The notes beneath the pieces were generated by a model, which was not told the origin of the DNA, ran no database searches, and saw only the letters and a program-made list of their open reading frames with translations. Below are positions 24,601 to 36,600 of a stretch of DNA of 64,000 nt, piece after piece. The translations under genes and the position numbers were made by a program. Source of the DNA: Macrotis lagotis (Eukaryota > Chordata > Mammalia > Peramelemorphia > Peramelidae); the NCBI RefSeq assembly GCF_037893015.1, contig NC_133658.1, forward strand, positions 884,051,038 to 884,115,037, in the 5' to 3' direction. Position 1 is the first letter of the stretch. Every line of letters begins with the position of its first letter.

Positions 24601-27600
24601 GTCAACATTAGGACCATTTTGCCCAGCTATTTGCCAATAAAACTGACAACCTAAAAAAAAATTACCCACATTAACAGAACAGGAAATAGAATACTTAAAT
24701 AATCCAATCTTAGAAAAACAAACTGATCAAATCATAAATGAGCTCCCAAAGAAAAAAATCCAGGACCAGATGCATTTGTAAATAAATTCTGTCAAACATA
24801 TAAAGAAAATTAATCCCAATACCACATAAACTTTAGGAAAAGAAGGAATCCTACCAAATTCCTTCTTTGACACAAATATAATCTTGAAACATAACCTAAT
24901 GAATCAAAATAAAAAAAAAACCTTAAAAGATCAATTTCCTTAGCAAATACTGATGCAAAAATGCTAAATGAAAGATTAGCAAGATTAGATTAACAAATCC
25001 CCAAAATTATACACTATGGACCAAGTTGGATTTATGCCAGGAAAATGAGCTGGCTCAATATTAATAAGTATAAGTGAACATCTTCACAAGAAAACCAACA
25101 AAAAAATCATGATTCTTTTAATACATACAAAGGTTTTGACAAAATGTGACCCTAGGGAAGGAGCATCAGAATGAATGGTGCTTTCCTTAAAATGCTAAGC
25201 TGTGTCTTTCTCTGATGTCTCTGGCCCAGGAAGGTCTGCTAGGAGGAAAAGCCAGCACTCCTGGTGGCAGCCCGCTTTACCATGGGCTAGCACAGACAGA
25301 TGAGTTGTTCCTGTCATCACATTCAAGGCTGGCTGGCTGTAACTTCCCCCCATTGTTCTGACAACAAAGGTGAGTCCTTTCATGAGTTGGCCCTTCCTAT
25401 GCCTGAAAACACACCCTTCATGCCCCCAATTCCTTCTCTTTTCTGGCCCTAGTGACTTCCACTCACCCTCATGTGGCACAGTCTTGAGATTAATAATAAT
25501 AATGATGATGATACTAATAAAATCACAGATAAGAGTGCAGTGGAGGTTAGCTGAAGGGTAACCAATGTTGTTTGATTTCTCATAACAACCCTGTGAGGAA
25601 GAATACACAGCTAATGGACTGTGCTGGGATTCAAACTCAGGTCTTCTTGACTCCGGCACTCCATTTACAGCATCTCCTAGTTGACATGACATCTCTGGAG
25701 AAGTTCAGCAGACAAGTCTGTGCTTGAAACATCTCCGAAGAGGCTTTATTTCCTTCTCCCTGGCCTGCAGGCCCCCAGGTGGCTTAGCAAGGTAATGCCT
25801 AAATGATGGTACCATTACAAGCCAGGTTTCAGAAGCCAGGATGAGTTTGATGACAAGATGGAGAAAGGAGTCTGGTCCCTGGGTTGTCCATCCTCCCTCA
25901 GCCATTTTTGCTCATGCTCTCTTATGCTCAAGAAAGGGCCTCAAGGTATCATCCAATCACCTCCCCCAACGTGGGTGACTTCCCATCCTCGACTCAGTGA
26001 CCTCTCCCTCTGTGGCCCCAGAGGGCCCTCTCAGTTTCCTTGGAAACAGGGATCTCATCAGTCTTGACAGAGCAGGCAGCATGAGCAGGAGCAGCCCTCT
26101 CCCCTCCCCCCTTTTCTGTTCTTTCTTCCTGTCTCCTCTTTCCTTCTGTCCCCTGCCCCCCCTCTTTCTCTCTTTCTTTTCATTTTCCCTCCTTGCTCTC
26201 TTTTCTGCTCCTTTCTCTCCCTTTCATCTCCTTCTCTCTCCCTCTCCTTCAGCTCCTTTCTCTTTCCTCAGGCACGTCACCTCCAGCTCTCAAAGCTTTG
26301 GCTCAGGATGACCGCCTCTCTAGCCAGGCTGCATCTCTGGGAGGGGTGGGGGCAGGCAGACAGATGGGGAGAGCTGTGGGCCTCAGTTTTTCCTCCCACT
26401 TCCCAGGTGCAACAATCTCTCCTGCCACAGAGATCTCTGGGGCAGGAATGTCCACCAGCCTGGAACTCAGGCCTCCCTCGATGCCTCCCCTGGGTCAGCC
26501 AGAGGTCCAACTCTTATTAGAACCTCATTCTAGTCTAAAGTTCTAGGATGCCAGCTAGGAATGCAGTTACCTGCAAGAAGGGAAGAGCTAAAGAGATGGC
26601 TGCTGGGCATGACCAATGGGCAGCTGGAGTAAGCACTGGCTAAAGAAATCAAAGTTCGGCCTCAAGAAGAAAAGATGCAAGGAGGACAAGGGCACCAGAA
26701 CCAAGGTATCTGAAAAGCCACTGTGCAGGAGAGGGATTCAACTTAGGGTCCTGGATTTATCAGAAGATATCAAGTCCAACATAAACTGAGGCACACAGAA
26801 TTAGCTATCTGGCCCAGGGTCACAGCCAGGAAGTGGCTGGCTGGGATTCCAACCCAGGTCTTTGGACTCTTCTGCTCAGCTTTTGCTCATGCTGCTTGGG
26901 TCTGGGCTCAGGACAGGGGGATGGGAGGTCAGGTCAAGACAAAAACGACCAGACCATGAGCACTCTCTCAGAGGGCAGTGGGGGCTCCCCTCTTTGGGAA
27001 CCATCAAGAGGTGACCAGACAAACACTTTTTGGGCACGGGATGGTGAGGACGCCTTTTGGGGGGACGACAGCATCTCCCTGAGAGCAGGAGCCACAGCAA
27101 TGACATGAAGCACCTAGTACATACAATATGTTTGCATTCTGACCGTCTGCTGGGCATGTTGCCACAGGTTGGACTGGAGTAGGATAAGATGGGGGAGTGG
27201 GGGTCCCTCTGAGCCTTGATGCTGCGGCAGGGAGTCGACAGTAAACACATGAGAAGCTTCCTGTGCACCAGACCCTGCTCTGAAGGAGCTCCAGGCCGTA
27301 AAAAACTACACAAATAACATACGGACAGGCTGCAAACAGCCAAGTCTGGATGACCCTGGGATAAAGGGGCCTGGCTGAGGCTTCCTGGAAGAGGCCAAAC
27401 TGAGCTGAAAAGTTGGCCTCGGAGCTGGGAAGCCCTGGGTTCAAATCTCTCTTCTGACACCTGTTAACCATGTGATCGTGAGCAGTTCAACTTCTGAACT
27501 TTAGTTTCCTCGTCGCTAACAAGGGGATAATAGTCACCAGGATGTCCGCCGAGGCACAGCCAGCCTGGGCTCCATGAGGCCCGGCTACCACCGCTGCTGT

Positions 27601-30600
27601 CGTCATTACTTTGTCCCTACCAACCCCCCCTCCCCCATCCCCGGGCTCCCCTGCCTAAGCCACAAAAGGTGGAGAGGGGTTATCTGGGGAGCTGGGGCCC
27701 CTCCCAGAGACATCCATCATAGGAGGAGCATTGTTCTGGAGTCTGCCCCACCCCACTCCTTTCCCAGACCAGTCCAAGTTGGAGGCCAAGCCCCAGTGAC
27801 TCTTCTGTCTGCCCCCTCCTCCCCTTTCCAGAAAAGAGTGGCTGTGTCCCTGCTGGCCTGGGCAGGGGACTGGAACAACAACCCAGGACGGACCAGGCCT
27901 TCATGGAGCGGGGAGCACAATCCTGGCCTCCAGTCACAGGGGCTCACAAAGTCTTGGGGCGTGAAGCTCCCGCTCCCTTCAGTCCAAAACAAAAGCCATT
28001 CTGGGCCTGCCTGGTTGCTATGGCACCCATGCTCCTGGGCAGTAGCAGCCTGATGGCAGCACAAACCAGTTACCTAGAGGAGGAAGGGAGGGGGCAAGCG
28101 AGGCGGGGGATCTGCAGAACTCTGTTCCAGAATGGCCCCAAGACAACAGACCTCCTCCTCCTCCTCATTTCGGAGGTATGATGGACAGGCAGGTCCTGCT
28201 GGGGCCAGCACTTCCTCCACTCTTGGCAGAGGGCAGGGTGGCCAGGGCCAGGACCTGTGCTCGGGACTTGTCCACAAGCCTGGGGAGGAGGGGTTGCTGG
28301 CATCCCCATTTTACAGAGGAGGAAACTTGGGGCCAGCAGGGTTAAGTGACTTGCCCAGATGACCCTGGAGTGTCCAAAGTGGAACCCTTCCTGTCTCCAA
28401 GCCCAGGTTCTGGAGCCCACTGCAATCTAACACAGGATACACACAGGGACATAGCGAGAAGCAAGACAGAAAAGACCAGAGATGAAGGGCCTGCCAATCA
28501 GCTCCCCTCAACCTATGAAAATCTTTTTTCATTGACAAGAGTTAGAGGCTAGAGAAAACCACATTAATTCCCCACATCATGAGCACCCCGTCTCACCTCC
28601 TCTCTTGGGGCGAAGGATGCCAGCTGCTTGATCTTGGTGGTCTGATGGTTGTTACATTTCTTACACAGCAAAACCTGACTGCTCACCCACTGTTGGGGCT
28701 GGGGGTTGTCGCAGAAGGGGGTGGCATTGGTGACCACATGGTTCAGGTGTTCCAGATACTGGGCAGGGATAGGCTTGTTGTAGTCACCATTCTGTGGGTG
28801 AAAAGACACAGTCAAAGGTGGGAGAGGAAGGGTGGCAAAACATCTCCTTACTAGTGACTTTGGGAGGGGCTTGTGCCAGTCCCTCCTGTACTGTCTTCTC
28901 AATGAGCTTATCATCTCTAGAGAGACACAAGACAGCAGCAGTAAGGGGACAAGCATGAAACTGGAGAAACCACAAGGGGGAACGTTAGGGGTAAGGGATA
29001 AAAGGACGACTGAGGGAGAGGTCAAGTGGAGAGGGACAAAGACAGCATCCATGAACTCCTGAGTCCAAAGCCAGGGTTCCCACTTTCCCTCCCAAGAAAG
29101 GAGGAGTCACCAGGGGTGCCTACAGGAGGCGACATGAGAGCCAGGCAAGCCGTTCTTTGAAAGGGGTGTAAGGGGACAGGCTGGACTCATGGGTAAATAG
29201 CTAGGACTCAAGTTTGGAGACAGGAAATGGAACAGTTTTGGGTCTGGGGAACAACCAGAGGCCAGTGTGGCTAAAACATCTGCCTCAAGAGCAGAGGGAT
29301 GGAAGAGAGAACAGGATCTGGGGCCCAAAACCATCTCGGCAGAGAGAGATCTCATCTACATGAGCCACCCATGTGCAAAGGCACAAGAAGGGGGTTTAGA
29401 TTCTGAGAAGAAACAGACAAATGATGCCAGACTTAATATGAGGAGGACAAAGGGCAAAACCAGTCAGGGAGTCACAGTAAATAAGGAGGAGAAGCAAAAA
29501 GAGGGGTGGAGACAAAGGCAAAGAGAGCCTCAGAGATGGAGAGAAGTCAGAGGGATGACAATACAGAGAAAGATCATTTTCCAGGGTGTTTGGGTGGATG
29601 AGAAACTAGAGTACCCTGGGTGAGGTGGCACCTGAAATGAGGACTCTTCCTCAGACAATGGTGGGGGTGGGGTGGGGGAGGGAGGTAAGATTAGGCTGTG
29701 GTTTTTTTTTTAGGTTTTTTTTACAAGGCAATGGGGTTAAGTGGCTTGCCCAAGGCCACACAGCTAGGGAATTATTAAGTGTCTGAGACCAGATTTGAAC
29801 CCAGGTACTCTAGACTCCAGGGCTGGTGCTCTATCCACTGTGCCACCTAGCTGCCCCAGGCTGCGTGTTTTTCAAGTCAGATGAACCTAAACGGGTCTGT
29901 CTTTTATCTGGAAGGAAGTGGGGAGCCATGGAAGATCTTTGAGAGTGGGAGTGACATGGTCAGAGCTCTGCATCATGAAGATGATTCTGGCATCCCTGGG
30001 ACGGATGGAACGGAGAGTGAAGTGCTGAAGGCTGGGAGTCTGGCCCAGTGAGAGATCCCATGGAGGCAGCCAACCAAGGAGGAAAGAATGGAAGTGAGAG
30101 GATACCCCTTGGCTGGGAGGAGAGAGGGGAATCAGGCAGGGCAGGGAGGTCTAAGTTTGATTTCTGCAGATTCCAAGGCAGATATCTGTTACAAGAGCCA
30201 CAGATGAGGTAAGGGCAGAGTAGGCCAAGGGAAAGCAGGAAGCAGAGGGGAGAATGAAAACAACCACGGGGTGGGGTGGGGGTTTGACTCTAATAACTGG
30301 GAGACAGGGCAGAAAGGATGGCAATCACTCCTCAAACATTCATTAAGAGCCAGGTTAAAAACAAACAGTCCCTCCTCGGGAAGCGCATCCGAAATCCCCC
30401 CGCTTTGCTCATCCACGGCCCCCACCTCCTGAAAGCCATTGTACTGTTCACAGTTGGGGCAGTCCCAGCAATTCCGGTTCCCGTAGGGCACCACAGTGTC
30501 CTGATTACAGAACCAGCAGTTGACAGTTGTGTGGGTCGGCTTTTTCCTAAACATAAAAAAAGAGAGAAGTCAGTGGGGAAGTGAGCAACAGCCAGGGAGC

Positions 30601-33600
30601 CACCTCTCTAAACCCTAGAGAATGGGGCCAAATGGGGCCACCAGGCCTAGTCTACAGGACCCCGCACTCCGAAGGTGACCCCATACATAAGCTGCTTCAG
30701 CTCTTGGGGCCGTGGCCCAGGAACAGAGGAGGAAGCTGCCTTCCCTCTCTTGCACCTCTCTCCCAATGGCTACCATGGCTGGAGCGGGTAGAAGCCCTGC
30801 AAATTATCCGGGGAGACTGGACGAGCCATGCAAACGACAAGACGTACCCTCTTCTGATCATCAGCCAGAAGCCTGAGTTGGGGGCCTCAGTCATGGTCAC
30901 TGAGTCCTGCACAAGACCCACCCAGAGATGAGGCCCAGCCACCTCCCCTCTCTGCTGTCCCTCCTTGTTCCCAAGCTCCAGAAGCACAGCCCTGGGGAGT
31001 TTTCCGAAGGCTGTGGGCTAAAGGAAAAAGTACTGCTTGATGCAAAAACAAGTGAAATCAATACAAAAGCCCAGGCCAAAGCTGCTGGACAGCTGTCCTA
31101 AGGCGACAAGAGGCCTCCCTCTGCCCCACTCCCCATTGGTCAGCTGCCTCTCCACACACACGTGTGACAGGTGGAGAACCACCCGATAATCCCAAACACA
31201 GACACTGGAGGATCTGTGCTAGGGGCACCAGCTGCTCCAGCTCAGGGCTGGTGGGCTCCACTGGGGCCAGAAGGAAGGGCAACTGGACAGATGAATTCCC
31301 AGTCTGGAAGTCTAAAACTGTTAAAATTATTTGGCACAAGGAATCCTGGGACCCCCCAATGGGTTCAGTGGCTGTTCCCTCCCTCCAGCCCTCTGGGCTA
31401 ACACTGATCTCAGTTAGGCACTGGCACATTGTGGGTGTTTCATAAATGATCTCAGGGTCAATCTGCTTGCCCCTAGGGGAACAGAAAGACAACCTGGCCC
31501 AAGGATCGAGGCAGCCAAGGCTAAAGCTCGGAGGAAAAGAGGCAGAGGTGAGTGCACAGACCAAGCATCCAAGACAAGTCACAGACACTTGCTAGCTGGG
31601 TGACCCTGGACAAGTCACTTCACCCTTTTTACCTCCGTTTCCTTCTCTGAAAAAAATGAGTTGGACAAGACTAAGTGGACATCACAAAGGGTCAGAACTT
31701 TGTGGTCCAGAACTAGGCAGAAATAGGGTATCAGCTGACTTTGCCAAAGACAACTCACACTTCAAATCATCAGCATACTTTCCTTTCTACATTTTTTGGA
31801 GGGATGGGGAGAAGCACAGACTTTCTACTGGTGTAGGAAAATTCTCGGAAGGAAACCCCTCCTAATGCAGATGGGCATCTTCTCTGGTCTATAATCTTAG
31901 AGAGCTTCCTGAGATCTAGACACTGAGTCAGAGGCAGAATTTTTGAACCCAAGTCTTTCTGCCTCTAAGTCCCTTTACCTCCAAATCTTCACTTTACTAT
32001 CTAATTCCCTTCAATAAGTATTAGGGAGGCAGCCTTTATACTATATATAAAACCAAAATGAAATAGTCTCTGCTCTCAGGGAGTTCCTCACTTATGGGGA
32101 GAAACAACCAATACATAGAAAATAACCAACAGTGGATAAGGCACTGGCCCTGGAGTCAGGAGGATCTGAATGCAAATTCAGTCTTGGACACTTGATACAA
32201 TCTGCATATCCTTGGGCAAGTCACTTAAAACCCATTGCCCCCCCCCCCCCCAATAGCTTCTTTGAACATCAGAGGCTGAACTGATTACATACTTCAACAG
32301 AAAACAAGCTATACCCAAGAAAATGAGCATTTCATGTCCTATTCTTTTTTACCCCTCCCCCCACCCGCCCATGTAGATGCTTGTTTTATTGGGCATTAAA
32401 ATTTGGGAACAAAACAGCTGGGGAGAGAGAATTGGGCTGTGCTTCCATAGGAGACAGTGCTGGATTTGGGCCATGTTGGAGGAAGCTGGCATCCTCCTAT
32501 CCAAACAGAGCTGCCCTAATCCCAGAGAGAAGGTAAACTCCTCGAGGGAACAGGAACTTTGCTATTTATCACCAACACCCATCACAAGGCCTAGTAGGTA
32601 ATAGAGGTGCTTAAAGAGGTCCTGTTATCTCCATTTTACAGATGAGGAAACTGAGTCAGAGGTGAAGTGACTTGTCCAGGACCACAGTCAGTCTGAGGCC
32701 AAATCTGAACTTCTCAATTCCAAGATGCTGTGTCCTGTGGGCATCCCTAGCAGGTGACCATTGGGCAGTATGACCAGCCATGTGGACACACTTCCTTCAC
32801 TTGGCATCACTAATTACTCTGCCTCTCTACCATCTCTAATTAGATTATAAATTCCCTAAAGACAGAATCTGCTGTCTCTCCCAAAGACAGGGTCTGCTGT
32901 CTCTCCCAAAGCTCCAAGGGCCTGGTTCAAGCCTCTGGATGCTATAGGTGTGTCTCCTTCATCCTCTGCACTCCAAGAACACATTTTTGTAAACACTACT
33001 TGGGCAAGCACATTCCACACCTGGCTCTTCCCTATTCCAAAAGCACCTCCATTTGCCTCCCCCGCCCCACATACCCCTGCCATCAGAAAAGAACCAAATA
33101 GGAGAGGTCAGGAGAAGAGCCAAGAAGCATCCTCCAGGAGCTAAGGATGACTGCAGAGCAGACAAAACTGGAGCTAGAGCACTCTGAGAAACCCAGCCAG
33201 ATTTCTTTGTACATCATGGGCCCCATTCAATCTGTAGGCACAGCTTCCCTGGTACTGTGGACTCCCCAAGTCTTGGGCTTCTCTCCTCCCCTCTTGATTG
33301 ATTGCTAAAGAAATTATTCCAAATTTCACAAAATGATGCAGAGCCTGGATGTGAACAACTGGGAACAGATGCAAAGGAAGGGGCTGGGAGGTAGGGTACT
33401 GTTCTAGGAATCCCCAAGAGTCAGACAGAGGCCAGCTTTAACGTCGGTCCTTTCCAGTGCCAAGGGGAGGAGAGGGCCCCTCCAGGCAAGAATGCACAGA
33501 CCTCTCTGTTAGCGGCCCTCCACGCCCAGGAACCCCCAATGACTCTGAATGGAGACAGCCCATCTGGGAAGTGACAGCCTCTGCCAGCTCTAACCCTTTG

Positions 33601-36600
33601 GTGGGGCCTGAGATGGGAGACTTCTCTATTTAGGGATCAGACAGGATCTGGAACCCACAAACTTGGTTTTGGTTCCCTTTGTGACACCTTATATTTTATT
33701 TTGTCTTTAATCCACCACTCTGAGGAGTAAGCAGGTTTCCTTAGAATGTCAAAGGGGCCCCAGCACCTCCAAGGTCTAGACCAGAGGCAGTCATTCAATC
33801 AGCCCTCTCACTTTCAAATTAAAAAATTAAGTTTTCCATGTCTCCCTCTCCCTTCTGCCTGGGCTAGCAGCCTGACCTGGCTTCTTGTTCTGTTCACTCA
33901 ACCCCTCAACAGCCAACTTTCTTCCTGCCAGGGCCCCGAGGCCAGACTACCAGTCCCACAGCCCCTGCACTGGGTTCTTTTCAGGATGAGACAAAAAACA
34001 ATGCTCTCCCTTCTTCCCTACAAACCCCCCTTATCTTGCTCAAACTTCTCTGAGAATGAACCTGTCCTGAGAGAGCTTGAGAGGCCAGGGGGGATGTCAT
34101 GTCCTAGGGCCCAGAAACCTGGCCCTCTGCCTGCTCCTGAGCCACCCTCTTTGTCAAGTTGTCAGTAGGCCCTCAGAAATTCTTAGTCATGAAGGGGGGA
34201 GCCTGGGATGATAAAGCAATGTTACTTTCTCCAGCTCCAGTCCCCAAATCTCTCCTAGCACCCCCCTCCCATCATCTAAGCAATTCTGCCTTCACTTCCT
34301 CCATTAGCTCTGAGGGAGGACCCTGAGTCTAGTGGGGGCTCTGAGGGAAGATGAGGGTCCCTTAGACCACTGCCAGCAGCAGTATCACAGCATTTACAGA
34401 TCACTCCATGCCTGTCGTTATCTGATCCTCATAACAGTCCTGTGGTATAGGCCCTATTATCCCCATTGCCCAGATGAGGAAACAGAGGCTGATGACAAGT
34501 GACTCACCCAGAGTCACTCCACTGGTATCTAAGGCAGTATTTAAAGTAATTAAGACCTGGGACCTTCTTGACTCTTAAGTACAATGCTTTCTAACTACTG
34601 TCCCAACAGGGCGGCTAGGTGGCGCAGTGGGTAGAGCACTGGCCCTGGAGTCAGGAGTCCCTGAGTTCAAATCCGGCCTCAGACACTTAATAATTACTTA
34701 GCTGTGTGGCCTTGGGCAAGCCACTTAACTCCATTTGCCTTGCAAAAACCTAACTACTGTCCCATCTAAGTGACTTTGGAGGAAATGAAAATCTATGCAA
34801 GATCAATTAAAATTATTTTCTTATTGGTTCCCATGAGTTTTCTAACCTTTGTATCTAGTCTTCTAGGACCATGAAAAATAAAGTCACAAATAAGAAGAGG
34901 AAAGGGGTTAACCAATGAAGCACCTGTCATGTCCTTGGATTTGGAGTCAGAGACCCTGGCTCTGCCAGCATGACCTTGGTCAGACCTCCATGCCTTGTTT
35001 TCCTCCTCTGTAAGATAGAAGGCTTGGACCAAATGCCTTCTAAGGTCCTTTCCAATTCTCAGGTCTATGGGTTTGCAATCCCACTCTTGGCTGCCAACCT
35101 TTCCCCAAGGGGCTCCACAGACCGCTCAGCGTCAGTCATCACTCGTCAGACTGAAGGTTGCTACACAGCGAGGAGCAGAAATGCCATCTTGGATCTGACC
35201 AACTGGCTAAGGAGCTCAGGAAGAAGGGATCCCAAGAGAGAAGGGGAAATGCCCTCCAGAATGCTAATGAAAAAGGTTAGGAACAGCTCCCCTCCCTTCT
35301 CCAACTCACTCCAACTTCCAGCTGCATGTTTATCATTTGGGAGATGAGTTCTGAGCCTCAACTTCAAGTCCCTAAATCTGACCCTAAAACCCTCATCCAT
35401 GGGTGATTGCTCACTGGAATCTGAGGTCTCTGCTCCCATGTTGGGCAATCTATCAATGATCTGGATGAAGGTCTCGTCTTGTTCATCAAATCTGCCAATG
35501 CTACAGAACTCAGGCAAAGCCTAGGACTGAAATCAAGATCCAAAAAGAGCTGAACAGACTAGAATATTGTCAAATAACATGCAACTAAATAAGGAGCAAC
35601 ATTAAGTCTTACACTTGACTCAGAAAAGATAAGATGGGGGGGGGAGTGGAGTCAGAGGCAAGGAAAAGAGGTGAAGTGGCCTTCAAGCTTCTGCTATGCC
35701 ATCAGGGTGTGCTACGGCCTTCGAGAATGCTGACCACCAGCCAGGAGGTCAGGCTGAGGGTCAGTCAAAAGTCCAACTAGGACTGCTACCTTCTACCTGG
35801 CCCACCCCCATCTCTGGCCATCAGAACTTAGGAAGGAAATGAAAAGTGGGAGCAGACCAAGAGTAAGAAAACAACTTTGGGAAGACTGGGAACAAAGTTC
35901 TACGGGGCCTCAGAAAAGAACAAGAAAAGCCGAGTGGGAAAAACGACCAAGAAATAGTTTGGTTTCCCAGTGTGTAAAAACTTCCCAACAATTCATAAAT
36001 AGCATCCCAAAATAGCAAGTACTGCCTAGGGAGGGAGTGGGTTTTCGCTCACTTCTGAGCACAGGTGGGATGACCACTGATTGGATAGATCTGGGCTGGA
36101 CCAAGATCCCCTCTGATTGGGGAACTGTGAACAGCTGACCCCATGCTACCCAAACTCCAAGGTGGATCCCCATCTTTACCCAGACAAGCTCAGACCCTCT
36201 CATCTCTGAGAGACCTGGGGCAGCCCGCACAGAGTTGAGCTTCCAAGAATCCTGGTGTGACCAGAACCCCAGCACCCCTCTGCTCAAACCTCTTTTGTGG
36301 CTCACAACTGTCTCCCGGGAAAGTCCAGGCTCTTCTTGGCATTTAAGATCATCTACAACTTGGCGTCAGTCCACTTTCCAACCTTTATTTCATCTTGTAG
36401 CTGACCTCCAGAGGCAAAACCAACAACCTCTAACCAACCTCTAACAAAATAATATATCCCACACCACCATGCTTTTGCTATCTCATTTCTATTATCAATG
36501 AATTAAACTAATATTAAGGGCCAGAGATACAAAGAAAAAACAGTAACGAAAACCAGTTCCTGTCCTCAAAAGAGAACCCCCCCCCCTCAATACATACACA

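Noticed and set aside
27004..28538. Overlapping open frames of 90-195 codons on both strands in TMEM201 intron 3
   Set aside because: No recognisable domain, no splice-consistent boundaries, no conservation I can recall, and local GC richness is enough to explain them.
28564..29052. Extension of TMEM201 exon 3 upstream to a 162-codon frame
   Set aside because: The CACAG acceptor at 28792 and the exact in-frame join to exon 2 show the upstream part is intron.
30189..30425. Read-through of TMEM201 exon 2 as an alternative ending
   Set aside because: The frame continues for about 80 codons of low-complexity sequence with no known isoform; the GTGGGG donor and exon 3 join are clear.
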